From: Cliona cf. orientalis
Taxonomy: Eukaryota; Porifera; Demospongiae; Clionaida; Clionaidae
DNA length: 64,000 bases
Assembly: GCA_963930775.1 (NCBI GenBank)
Contig: OZ005704.1
Coordinates: forward strand, 4,154,001 to 4,218,000
Direction of reading: 5' to 3'
The notes below the pieces were generated by a model. The model had not been told where the DNA came from, made no database searches, and saw only the letters and a program-made list of their open reading frames with translations. Both the position numbers and the translations under genes were made by a program. Shown piece after piece: positions 1-10,689 of this stretch (position 1 is the first letter of the stretch; each line of letters begins with the position of its first letter).

Positions 1-59
1 TGCTGAGCACCTGTGCCTTTGCCATTTCTTGACAAGTTCTCCGTGTACAAAATATTCCC

Positions 60-420
60 TTCAAGAAGACTAGTTAACCCTCAGCACATGCACCATGGGG
101 TTACGGTAATCATTCTGTCTGTGTGTCTGTTAGTACGTTGAAACTACTGTTCTTTATGGTATTTTCAAGATTTATAATATCATATGATTTTCGCTGAAAA
201 CACTTTGTTCACGATTTCTGGCATCATTTGCTGGTGATTGCCGCCTTCCTTATTTCCTGGTGAGCTTTTGATGGACAAATAAGACGGCAATGGCTTCTTT
301 TTAACTCAAATAGTATGTATGGCCAGTGATAGATCCAGCAACATGACTGGTTCGTCACAGATTGTAGCAGTACACTGGCAGATAAGCTTCTGTATGCTGT
401 CTGGCACATATGATACAGTT
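60..420 (+). repeat. Dispersed repeat family A, copy 1
   Basis: A block starting near TTAACCCTCAGCACATGC and running through a stretch with TTTGATGGACAAATAAGACG is repeated at 31205-31560 in the same orientation and, more diverged, at 37810-38045 in reverse. The end carries AACCCTCG and CGAGGGTT as an imperfect hairpin, clearest in the third copy. No coding potential is evident; the short ORF on the minus strand lies entirely inside the repeat. Class of element unknown. Confidence 0.75.
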
Positions 421-539
421 AGACATTGTGCATGCAATTGCCAGTAATAGTTGACTTGTCATACCAAACTCATCTTTAGTGTTACTGCATAGATCTTGCA
501 TGGCACGTCGTTTCTACTATATGTGGTGTGTGGTCGGCA

Positions 540-1190
540 TTATTACCCCGCGCGCTTGCGCAAGGGATAAAGTAATCGGTTGCGTCGTCGTCGTTACCAG
601 TAAAAAATTGCCATATCTCGAGATCTAGGCACCTGAGCAACTAGTAAGCACAATGAATCAGTCGCATTTAGCGAAAATTTAAAGATTGGGCTTCAGTGTG
701 TTTCGAATCGAGGGATATGGTCCATGAGCGCCACAAATAGTGCCTTTTTGTTAGCTTTCGTAACCACGCCTATCGACAGTGCCCACTTAATGCATTATGC
801 ATGCGGCCTTGTGCTTTCTGCTCATGCGCATAACATTGAATATTATGGACTGGTAAAGGTCGTCAAGGCACACGTTTGGCTGGTAAGCTGTAACTATTCG
901 CAGACTGGAATGCAAAGCCCCATCGAATCAGAATGTAAGATACCAATATCTCGCAGACTGGAATGCAAAGCCCCATCGAATCAGAATGTAAGATACCAAT
1001 ATCTACCTAGTCTAGATTTGGTGCAGAGACAGCTAGTGGTGTTTTGGCTGATATCACCGAGAGCCCTATATTATACACCCAAGGGCTTATGGGGTCTATA
1101 AGCTCTAGATACAACCAAGCAGCAACAAAAGCAGATCTATAGATTGCGTAATGTGCGCGTGGGGTATGTGCTGTATAGAGCTCTAGTTGC
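540..1190 (+). repeat. Dispersed repeat family B, copy 1
   Basis: This stretch begins around ACCCCGCGCGCTTGCGCAAG and ends near a sequence with ATTGCGTAATGTGCGCGTGG. It is repeated in the same orientation at 51510-52085 with scattered substitutions and indels. The 125-codon ORF within it is not preserved in the second copy, so I treat it as chance. The two copies lie about 51 kb apart, outside any gene I can recognise. Confidence 0.8.
899..1004 (+). repeat. 53-bp tandem duplication inside repeat B
   Basis: CGCAGACTGGAATGCAAAGC begins at 899 and again at 952, and the two 53-bp units are essentially identical. The second copy of repeat B at 51.9 kb has only one such unit, so the duplication arose in this copy. 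Confidence 0.9.
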
Positions 1191-1454
1191 ATTCTTGCAT
1201 TACTCTAGCATGCATAATTTCTATATTACCGTGTTTATGGCTTAGTTTACAGTTTTAAGTGTGCAGCTTATGCAATATGCTGAGAGTTTTGCACGACTGT
1301 GCTTAATTTTGTGTGCTGTTTGATTGGTAGGCAGCAGGTCAGAGGTTGGGCATGATCATGTGTACACAAAAAGTGGGTGTGTTGCCCATACATAACACTT
1401 TACAAATTGTAAGTCATAATCTAAAGCCTTGAAGACTGTTTTATGTTACTATAG

Positions 1455-2300
1455 CGTAAATGTGCATCAAGTCCAAGCTCCTCTGGCAGCTGGTGTAGTT
1501 TCCACAAGAATCCCTGTCTCAAAATTTTTGTATTCCTGGCAATTACAATTGTATGGGACCAGTAGGTCTTAAAACTGTTTCTGTTTGCATAATATACTCT
1601 GCTTTATTTGCAGCCATTGTTGTGGAGTTTTGTGTAAGAATCTTGACTGTTTTGCTACCACCCACCTGGAAAGGAGTCTTCTACCATTCAGCAATGGCAT
1701 TAATAGTGTCAACCATCATAGGAAGGTACTCAGTTCATTGTCTTGCATCTAGCAATAATAAAAGTGAATGTTATTGTACTTTCTGTACATACCCTCACAA
1801 AAGAGCTCCCACTAGAAGGATTGGCCTAACTACCATTTAGGGATCAATTTCCTGACAAGGTCTCAAATCTATCCCAATGTGCACCCCTCTTGGTGACATT
1901 GACACAATAGACTCAGTTTTCAGTACTGATTTTCGAATATTCGAGATAGATGGTCGATCAATAAGCAGTAGAACCAAGCCAAGGACCATGTTTTTGCCTC
2001 GAGCTAGCAATCGTTCATGGTTTGTGATCGTGATCACGCCCACTTAATTGTGTTCACGCATGTGTGCAGCTACTATTCAAGGGCAGCCATTAATCAAGGT
2101 GCAGCTTCTATTCGAATGAATATGGTATATTGCATTTCTCTTGTACTTCGTGCTATTGCACAATATTGAATACATGTATACTGTATACTTGCAGTTTTGT
2201 ATTATTCAAGCCCATGGCATATGGGATGATAGGACCCAAGGCTGATGATCCTACCAGTGAAATGTATGGACTGAAGTGGCTCTCATCCTGGGAGATCTGA
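1455..2300 (+). CDS. Last three exons of an unrecognised small membrane protein
   Basis: Three segments join in phase through GT-AG sites: 1455-1561 (acceptor CTATAG, donor GTAGGT), 1614-1725 (acceptor TTTATTTGCAG, donor GTACTC) and 2195-2300 (acceptor TATACTTGCAG, stop TGA 2298-2300). Together they give about 108 C-terminal residues. The middle exon encodes two hydrophobic stretches separated by a short loop with LLPPTWKG, like a pair of transmembrane helices. The last exon gives a short polar tail ending in WLSSWEI. The first exon has no start codon, so the gene begins further left or outside the window. I do not recognise the family. Support is the phase match at both junctions and the membrane-like composition; the leftmost acceptor is the weakest point. 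Confidence 0.5.
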
Positions 2301-4430
2301 ACTTTCTGTGACTCACCAATGATATTGACTTACAGTGATTAGTGAATATTATTTAGTATTCATAATAATAGCCAGAAAGTGTGTCAATATTACACATTCA
2401 GTACTACAAACAAGATTAGGCAAAATTGCAAGTAATCAGCTTATAACTCTTGGAAGGAATGCTGTCGTCAAACCTATGCAACCAATTACACGTAGATCAC
2501 TAGAACCTAACAATGAACTGTCTTTCTAATTATTGATAGTATAGCATAGCAGCTTGAGGTACTACTTGCCATCTACACCTTAAGGTCATAACAATCGTAA
2601 CTGCATGGCTAGATTAGAGCTACACTAAGACATCCAAAATGGAAATGTTTTCCTGCATAATAATATTATGATAACGCACACGAGTACATATTGCGTGGGT
2701 GCACGCTAAAGTCTCATGGGGGTTAAACGAATAGTTTAACCCGAGTTACCTGAAGGAGGGTATGATCGGCTAGGCGTGGCTTACGCGCATGCGCATATCG
2801 AAGGGCGCCAAACAGCGACCCTTAAAAGCGTTGGATCTCGTTATGTACAGATCCTACGAGAACTTAGCAAGTGAAAAAAATCAAAGCATAAAGCGAGATT
2901 TGAACCCACTATATTCTGTTCCACACACAAGAGCTCCAACCATGCACTACACCGCTGTTGTCGCTGCTGCCAATCATTTTCCCCTTTCATAGACTAACCC
3001 TGCTAACCACTGGCAACCCATCCCCAAACCCTCCAGCCCCTCCCATCCAGACTGCAGATATTATTATAATATACATTATACGCACGCGTGATTGTGTCAA
3101 ACCACGCTCCAATAATCTAATAAGGATCTCTGTACGTAAGGATTTCACATCGCGGCTGCCGCAACAACACTGCTCGGTCTTAGTCAAATAACAGGGCCTT
3201 GACAACAGCAAAGCTGCCAGTTCAAACCAAAGCTGACCGAAAGTCAAACTCTGCTTTAAAATATCAGCTCGTATACAGCCTGAAGAGTTCCCTGGCCCTC
3301 GCCACCTCAGCTACGTCTACCAGCCAAGCCAGCTACCGAAGTTCCCAGCAACTTCAAAAAGCTCTTTATCAATGGTGTCTATGTGCTACCCACCGCCACC
3401 TCCAATACTGGTAAGCGAATGCCAAAAGTAATGGTGCTGGCAGTTCAGTATCTGACAAGAGAACTATAAGTGTGCTGTTGCTATGCAATAATAATAACCC
3501 CAATGCTCGCAGGAAGAGGAGTGGTCACTCCAATGGGGAAGGCCAGTCCATGCCAGGACAAACGTTTTGAGGCTGCTAGCTCTTGAATAAGCTTAGGCTA
3601 ACAATGTGTGTTGTGCAACTAATGGTAATGTATGTGATGCCATGGAGCTGCAGTATTCAAGTTCATGTGTGGCAACAGCAGCTGCAAAAAAAGCTGCACC
3701 ATGTACATGGCGCATGTGCACAGCTCGCGCTCACATTCGAGCGCGCATGCACGGAGTATGCAGGTACCAAGTAGTCTGGCACCACAGTATCATCTGACCG
3801 GCAGGCCAGTTGGCTATAGGGGCACAGGCCCAATGCTGGCAGCTCCATGCCTACCTACATTGCTGTCGCTGATAAATCCCCCCCCCCCCCCCCCCCCCAC
3901 CCGGTATTGCTCCTCACCGCCCTGTGCCAGTAGCATTGTAGCAGCTGATGGTGAGCTTCACTGATGGTGCTGCTGCTCTATTAGAAGGGTACTCAAAATC
4001 AAATCTGGCTTATTTTTTAACACAAAGCCCTCAGCATATAGGTACTGGTATGCACTGCTCCCTAATTCTCCTGAGAGCTGCTTAAATAATCAAGAGAATA
4101 AAGTTATTGAATGGATGAGCTATTGTTAGTACGGTATTGCAACCTCATACCCACTTCAACAACCCACAGCACCTATGTGGCCAGCGTATACACTTACCGG
4201 CGTCGGCTTAGTTGCATCCTCAAGGCAGTCCACGAACGTCTCCATAGTACCCAATATGCATAATTATTACCCCCACCAGTAATGGTGTTATTGACCATAG
4301 TGGCAATGCATGATTGTTCACTTAGTGTGCACATGCGCATCTCTTCAGCTATTATGACAAATTAAAGATGGCTATTCACGGCTGTGGGTGTCTTGGTAGG
4401 TCCCAGCACATACATGGTTAATCATTCCTG
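2301..4430. other. No gene recognised; low-complexity tract
   Basis: Only short ORFs without family resemblance occur here. The one clear structure is a run of about 21 C at 3878-3898. The segment near 2700-2790, with GGGTATGATCGGC, has a short similarity to 33230-33250 and may be part of another dispersed repeat. Confidence 0.6.
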
Positions 4431-4469
4431 GCTTGTCCATCTCGGATCGCAGCCTGGGATGTGACCTGA

Positions 4470-4910
4470 AGGAAGTTTGGATATTCCTCCCGTCCTACAT
4501 AATATTAATATTACATGGGGATGAAGTAGCCAGCTTAGCAGTCATGACAGAGACCTGCATGCCAGTGTCAATACCCCCTCCCCCACATCCGAAAAGGTTA
4601 GCAGTCATATTCTAGGACTTGCACTCAAACTATATGCTCAGCCTATTAGGGTTAGCCTCCCACCCCCCCTTGATTACTGTCCACCACGTGTGGTGTGACC
4701 AGGGGAGGATTATTCCCTCCCCCATGTCCAAAAAGGTTTATGGTTTATGGTTTATAGTCATACTTGTGCTCAAACTAGGCTTAGCCTTCCCGTCCTTTTG
4801 ATTACTGTCCACCATGCATGGTGTGACCAGTCCAGGGGAGGATTATTCCCTCCTCCACATCCGAAAGGTCAACACTCCCACTATAGGACTGTTGCTAAAA
4901 CTATGTTTAG
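4470..4910 (+). repeat. Degenerate tandem repeat, unit about 145-180 bp
   Basis: The motifs GATTACTGTCCACCA, GTGTGACCAG and GGGGAGGATTATTCCCTC recur at 4672-4740 and 4799-4865, with a third, more diverged unit before 4620 ending in CCCACATCCGAAAAGG. The array abuts the left end of the large transposon at 4933. Confidence 0.65.
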
Positions 4911-4932
4911 CTCTAGTTTGCAGCCAGCCAAT

Positions 4933-5405
4933 GGACCATATTCATTATTATTGTTCTATATAACGCACACCACCTCCAGGGGTACTGCTCCAGCAGCTGT
5001 TGCGCGCTTTTTACATGAAATGCACAGTTTTTAACAAGCGAAGGTATCCAAAAAGCGAAAGGAAGAGCTACACTTCAGTATTTTTTGAAAGAGTAACGCT
5101 AAAGTAAGTCAACTGACCTATTTACAACTGTCTTGGCACTTTCCACACTTCATGGGCAGCCTTTTAGCAAGGGTACTATGGGAAGCCATGTTTTTTGGGT
5201 AGCTCGAGTATTCTGGAGCCTGGTTGGTCCCTGCGCTAGTGAAGCTTCGGGCCACTATGGTCAGAAACGCTTCTCCTGGCACCTCCTGTTTGCTTGCAAC
5301 TGTTTACTTGCACCGGGCGGGGCTAAGTTGGCTTCACAGGAAGCATGAAAACCATAGGCATGATAGGGCAAAACCAATAATTGACTCTGTGGTTCAATGT
5401 TTGCA
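4933..5405 (+). repeat. Left terminal inverted repeat of outer element
   Basis: Matches the reverse complement of 12157-12610 almost base for base, with small indels (for example a few extra bases after GGAAGCATGAAAACC). It holds an ORF frame continuous with the SWIM protein, but the mirrored ORF in the right repeat shows that this part is repeat, not protein. Confidence 0.9.
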
Positions 5406-5409
5406 GAAC

Positions 5410-5925
5410 ATGGCTACAGGTAGCGCACTCAAGTGGGAGGACATCACCATCCCAGAAGTTAATATCATGCACATCAATGATTACTTCATCACAAGAATGG
5501 TTGATGATGGCATGCCAGCTAAAGATTATAAGGATTTAAATTCCCATTCTTACCCATTGTTTAAAGCCGGCCATATCCAGTCCGTTTTTGTAGCCATGCA
5601 AAATAATAAATACCTATTTAAGTGTGTATGCCTCCCAGAAATGAAAAAGGATGTCGTGTATAGGATTACATTATCAGTGAACAGTAAGGGACAGATTGAG
5701 ACAGCCACATGTGAGTGCCCAGCTGGTGTTGGTCCCACTGGTAGGTGCAAACATATTTGTGCACCATGTTATGCACTCGAGGAATTTTGCAGAATTAAGA
5801 AATTACGCTCACCAAAGTCGTGTACATCTGAACTACAAAAATGGAACCAGCCACGGAAACGAAAATTAGACGCATGCGCTGTTGATAATAGGGTAAATCC
5901 AGGCCAAATCAACACAAAAAAATGA
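5410..5925 (+). pseudogene. SWIM zinc-finger N-terminal part of the nuclease gene, interrupted
   Basis: I place the start at the Met at 5410, just inside the inverted repeat, rather than the upstream Met at 5224 that lies within the repeat. About 160 residues follow with a SWIM zinc-binding motif CECPAGVGPTGRCKH (CxC-x8-CxH) near residue 105. SWIM domains bind nucleic acid or protein, and a SWIM followed by a YqaJ nuclease is frequent in invertebrate transposon proteins. The last residues of the ORF are read from the inserted element, which begins at 5891. The original gene continues on the far side of the insertion at 9584, where the frame stays open for about 18 codons and then needs a one-base shift before the YqaJ part. 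It is therefore one gene split in two and no longer intact. Confidence 0.75.
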
Positions 5926-6370
5926 CGACCCCTTTAGATTACCATGAAACTTGGTACATTCATACCCCTAACAAAGTTACTAATCTACAATGAATTTCAG
6001 TGTCATACATTGTATGGCTTCTGCATTATAGCCACATAAAAATCGGCCTTTTTGTCAAATTTTAGTGTACCCGTCACTACATAATTGATCATAAGTATTG
6101 TCTTAATCATAATTACGTTGTGTAATTTATACCACTAATACCTTATTAGATGCTCTTTGAAACGATCCGCTAAACGTGAAAATCTAATTATTTTTGGGTC
6201 AAAGGTCATCGCCTGTGTTTGACCTTTGCCCTCTTCAAAAACGGATTCTTTAAATTTTTTTTTATTTTTTTTCCAAGTGTTCCTTAGTTCATCCTGTAGA
6301 TATGGTATAATTTTGGTTTTGGGACTGCCACGGGATTAAGAGATATACAAGGTAGAGTAGCAGTTGGTAA
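5891..6370 (+). repeat. Left inverted repeat of inner element
   Basis: Near-identical to the reverse complement of 9110-9583. Landmarks shared by both arms are CCCCTTTAGATT next to the end, TAGCGGATCGTTT (with one indel) in the middle, and GGCAGTCCCAAAACC near the inner edge. Confidence 0.9.
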
Positions 6371-6467
6371 TGTGTTTCTTATGCATCTGCAGTTGTCCTT
6401 GCACTAACAATAATATTATGCTCCAACATGTTATAGTTTATATGTACAAATGATCTGGGTAAACATA

Positions 6468-8798
6468 CTAATCTGGAATATGTGTGTTAAAAAATATCAG
6501 TTTTGCCGTGGCAGCTTTATTTTCTCTCTGTGTTAAGGTATAAACACGGCCAGTTGTAGTCCTGGGATTGACTTTAGTGAGGAGGTCTGTTGTTGATACA
6601 ACCAAGATATCAGGGACAGGATACTCGAATGATTGGGAAGATCCATGGGGATGGAGAAAAGTCACTTTTACTTCACCATTTTCTGCATCAACCTCAAGTA
6701 CACATGCTAACCACCACTCTCCATCATAGAAATATACATGTCACAAATGAAATTTCATCGATTTCGAGCTCACTGTCTTGTTTAGCTACCTTTTCTTCTT
6801 TGAGGCTGTTGAAAAAGAATATGCTCGGACTTTCAGAGCATCTCTGGAGAAGGGAACAAGTGAATGTAATTTACGCGTTCCTGGGATTGTGCGAGAGTTC
6901 TCAATCGTTTCTCTAAGTGATGTTTAACTTCCTTGGTACTCTTCTGTGCTGCGAAACTGGAATACAATACCTGGTATGTTTTCAGAAGCCCATTCATATA
7001 GCTGAAGAGGAGTCATGATTTGCTGTTCATACGGTCTCTGAAGGCTGGCTCTTGCAGCAAGGCGCTTCACTGTGCCACCTACTCCGTCACTAGCACCCTT
7101 ACCATGAGAAGTAGCAGAAAAATGCCACTCTGCTTGGATCCCAAAGTCAGCTTCATGATTGCACAAGTTGATAAAATTTTTACGGTTCTTATACTGTGAA
7201 GCTGCTCCGTCTGAGAAATACACAATTTTCTTTGGAGAGGAAGGAAGCACTCTTTTCAAAAAGGTGATCAAGCTTTTCTGGAAAAGGTATACAGCAACAG
7301 TGTCATGGTGTAAACAGTCAGATATGACAACGTAGCTGAGATGACGTTCTTCTCCAGAGTGCCTGTAATAGTTGACAAATGGATGAACCGTTGCTTGAAC
7401 ATTATTCCAGTGAAATCCCTGGGCTGCATCCTGGAGAATAAATGAATAATTCTCTGAGAAGTCAGCAACAACCAATAGCTCTCCTGGTTTCAGACTAGAT
7501 TTTCGTTCACTGAAGAAGGAAGCTTGTTGTGTTGCAATGAAAGAGTGAGGAATCAATACTCTCAACTTCTCACAAAATGCTTCAACAAATTCATCAGATG
7601 TCTTGGTTACTGTCTCGAGTGAGGATCTATCAACAGCTTCCCACTGCCTGTAGGTAACATTGTCAATCATGTTGTCTTCTAGAAGAGCCACAAGGGATGT
7701 CTTCAGTGTATCAATACCAGGGCAAGCTTTACAGGTACCTAAATAGCATGTTGGCAAAGCAGGATTGCAAATGACTTGTGCTATGCAGTGATGGTATGTT
7801 TTCAGGGTATATGTATCATCCAATTCCACTAAGTCAGTGAGTTTCACACCAAGCATCATTAGCTTCACGTTTTGATGAAATGTACATACACAAACAGAGT
7901 GAGTGCCACTGGCACCAGCCAAGACACAGTGTTTGGGACGAAGCTCAGCAAACTTGGAGAACCCTATTGATTCGTTCGGGTATTTATCTTTGAACATACA
8001 ATAGAGCTCCCTCAAATTGCAAAGAACTAACCTTTTTTGCACATGCACTCGTCCTTCCGCTTTCCTTACTGAAACAAAGTCTTTCTTTCCTGGCATTATT
8101 CTACTTGTCTTATCACTCTCATAAAGATCACTAACCAAATCCACTGTTCCTTGAGGTAGGGTACGGCCAGGTTTAGGATCAGGTGTTGACAGAATTCCTT
8201 TCTCCCTGACTAGCTGTTTTGCTTTCCTCGCCATGAAGTTTGATGCACCAAACTCATCTTCAACCCTTCTAATAGACCAGCTCTTTGGTAAAACTGTCAG
8301 AATCTGGATCTTTTCACTTCTTTCGGCAGTGGAGTATTTTTCTTTCAATTGGATAATAATCTCAACTTCATCATTTGTTTGCTCTGAATGCACATCACCT
8401 GTGATAGCCTTTTGCATCATTGAGGTAATCTTTCCCACTTTCTGTTTTGAATACTTTTTACTCTGTAGCTTCCGTTTTGTAATAGGTGTCTCTCCAACAG
8501 TATCCAAATATTGGTTGACCAAGCGTAGTGACTCAGAGGTGTCAACTTGTAGCATTTCAATAGGTGATGCAGTTCTGTCAGATTCTGAACTGCTATCTGA
8601 TGGTGGTTGTGGAGGTGAATATTTGGCCACGTTTTTCCTGCAGTCATCACAGATCTTATCTCCTGGCATTATTGATGGAAATAGCTCACACGTCTTCTTT
8701 GTAACTTGCCTGAGCTGCCTTTTCTTTCTAATGAAATGGCTGGGTCTGTTGAAGGGATTGCAGCAAATATTTTTCCACCGAGGTGGAGAATGAGCCAT
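6468..8798 (-). pseudogene. Transposase of the inner element, C-terminus frameshifted
   Basis: An open frame of 624 codons (8798 to 6924) starts inside the inverted repeats. The N-terminus is basic and has a cysteine-rich stretch ending KICDDCRKNV (about residues 45-58). Residues 450-600 look like an RNase-H-fold transposase core with conserved acids in VVADFSENY, YFSDGAASQYKN and GASDGVGGTVKRLA. Proteins with this core are widespread as uncharacterised transposon proteins in cnidarians, sponges and fish. The tail goes on beyond the stop: matching frames at about 6885-6790, 6790-6720 and 6720-6468 carry YDGEWWLACV-like and FLHPHGSSQSF motifs, typical of the Tudor-like end of this family. At least three frameshifts separate them, so the gene is decayed. 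No cellular role beyond transposition is suggested. Confidence 0.7.
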
Positions 8799-9109
8799 GG
8801 TTGACCTTGCTAATAAGAAATCACTAGTAGTAGATCGAGACTCTCCTGATATCTTTGGTCTTGCAATAAGCTTAAAACTGATAGCTAGTAGCTACTGTCA
8901 AGTTGAGAAGATTTATGATAACAAATAGTGCTATGAAGGTCCTATGGAACCCAATCAGGTTAAAATGACAGACTAATCAAATTTGTACAAGTACTACATG
9001 TACCTGCTTCCAGGAAAAGTACCACACTCTGACTAAATGTATTTAACTACAAAGAGTACATGTATTTATAGCAACTGCTCAGGCAAGGACAGGTATAGAT
9101 ATGAAAAAT

Positions 9110-9583
9110 CCACTACCAGCTGCTACTCTGCCTTGTATATCTCTTAATCCCATGGCAGTCCCAAAACCAAAATTATACCATATCTACAGGATGAACTAAG
9201 GAACACTTGAAAAAAAAATTTTTTAATTTAAAGAATCCGTTTTTGAAGAGGGCAAAGGTCAAACTCAGACGATGACCTTTGACCCAAACATAATTAGATT
9301 TTCACGTTTAGCGGATCGTTTGAAAGAGCATCTAATAAGGTGTTAGTGGTATAAATTATACAATGTAATTATGATCAAGACAATACTTATGATCAATTAT
9401 GTAGTGATGGGTACATTAAAATTTGACAAAAAGGCCGATTTTTATGTGGCTGTAATGCAGAAGCCATACAATGTATGACACTGAAATTCATTGTAGATTA
9501 GTAACTTAGGGGTATGAATGTACCAAGTTTCGTGGAAATCTAAAGGGGTCATTTTTTTGTGTTGATTTGGTCTGGATTTACCC
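9110..9583 (-). repeat. Right inverted repeat of inner element
   Basis: Reverse complement of 5891-6370. It ends in GGATTTACCC followed by the AATA duplication. One visible difference between arms is the 8-9 A run at about 9210 against a T-rich run at 6258. Confidence 0.9.
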
Positions 9584-9636
9584 AATATTGATTTTGTAAA
9601 GCATGAAATGGAAAAGAAAAGAAAGTACTACAATCA

Positions 9637-10605
9637 TTGAGATCAACTTTGAAGAGCAGTGTTGAAACCTTACAAGACCTACTGCAAACAGAGAAAGACA
9701 TAGTTCTTATTCACCTCCTCCCTAATGCAGCCTCTGTCAACACTACTCCGTCTTCACCTCACCTTCCACCTTCTCCACTTGTACGAGACCAGATTCTTCA
9801 ACATCTTCAATCACAGCCGCAGCCACTAAACTGTAGAGACATATCCACTGCTGGACTAGCACTTATTGAGGCCTTTCAGTATACAGAAGAGCAGAGAAAG
9901 TGTGTTGAGATCGCTACCAGAGATCAAAGTGATTCGAAACGATGGTTTGAGGAGCGGAAATTCAAAATTACTGCATCAAAATTTGGTATTGTTGTAAAGC
10001 GTAAGCGGCAACATACTTCTCTTGTTAGCCAACTGCTTTACTCATCAGTTAGTCCATCAGTGACAGCCTTGCAGTGGGGTCGACAACATGAATCGGACGC
10101 GCTTCATCAGTACCGGCAGACATTAACTAGTGACTTCACTTTGATAAGTGCAGGATTTTTTGTAGACAAGTGAGGGTACTTAGGAGCATCTCCTGATGGT
10201 ATGGTAAAGGATGCTTCTGGCCAGTTGGTGAAGGTAGTGGAGGTAAAGTGCCCTTTTAGGGCCCGAGATAAATCCGTTGAACAAGCCTGCATTGATGATA
10301 AATCTTTTTGCTGTAGTATAGTGAACAATACACCCTGCTTAAGAATAAACCACGAATATTATTACCAAATACAGGGTCAGATGGCCATAACCGAGATAAA
10401 AATATGTGACTTTGTTGTTTGGACACCAAAGGGTATACATGTGCAAGCAATACATTTTGATAGTGATTTTTGGAATAGAACATGTGTGCCTAAACTTGAG
10501 TATTTTTTTTTATTTTTTTACTCCCTGAAATTTTTTACCCCCAAAAACCTAACGTACCTTTTGATTATTCCTATCATAAGTCACATAACATTGTATCAGA
10601 AGTAA
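9637..10605 (+). pseudogene. YqaJ-like exonuclease part of the outer element's nuclease gene
   Basis: The frame from 9637 carries, in order, the YqaJ/lambda-exonuclease landmarks: RKFKITAS at about residue 108, LQWGRQHE at about 148, GASPDG just after the stop, VVEVKCPF, and YYYQIQGQM. These are the usual nuclease-core positions with the acidic and lysine residues of the PD-(D/E)XK fold. An in-frame TGA at 10171-10173 sits between the helix after GRQHE and GASPDG, so the ORF is broken there but resumes in the same frame. The 5' half of this gene is the SWIM part at 5410-5890. In elements of this type the nuclease is thought to assist end processing or recombination; that role is inference. 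Confidence 0.75.
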
Positions 10606-10689
10606 GCTATTGATTGTGCATATGATTTCTCAATCAACATGTCATTTTATTGTTATCATGCACATAATACATGAACATTGATAATTAAA

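Larger units (their letters stand above)
5891..9583 (-). mobile_element. Inner DNA transposon of unassigned superfamily, nested in the nuclease gene
   Basis: A 3.7-kb element with ends GGGTAAATCC and GGATTTACCC, inverted repeats of about 470 bp and a 4-bp AATA duplication. It carries a single long gene on the minus strand. Four-base duplications together with long inverted repeats occur in Sola and some Academ elements, but I cannot place the transposase by eye, so the superfamily is left open. It inserted after the outer element, because it breaks that element's nuclease gene. Confidence 0.85.
5887..9587. repeat. AATA target-site duplication of the inner element
   Basis: AATA occurs directly before the left end (5887-5890) and directly after the right end (9584-9587) of the nested element. 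Removing the element plus one AATA restores a reading frame across the junction of the SWIM gene, which supports the boundaries. Confidence 0.8.

Noticed and set aside
724-1101. 125-codon ORF on +
   Set aside because: It lies within repeat B, and the second copy at 51.5-52.1 kb does not keep the frame. The internal 53-bp duplication lengthens it by chance.
5133-5348. 71-codon ORF mirrored at 12199-12408
   Set aside because: Both lie in the inverted repeats of the outer element and mirror each other; no domain and not needed by the nuclease gene.
8233-8793. 186-codon ORF on +
   Set aside because: Exact antisense shadow of the inner-element transposase; hydrophobic composition comes from the complementary codons.
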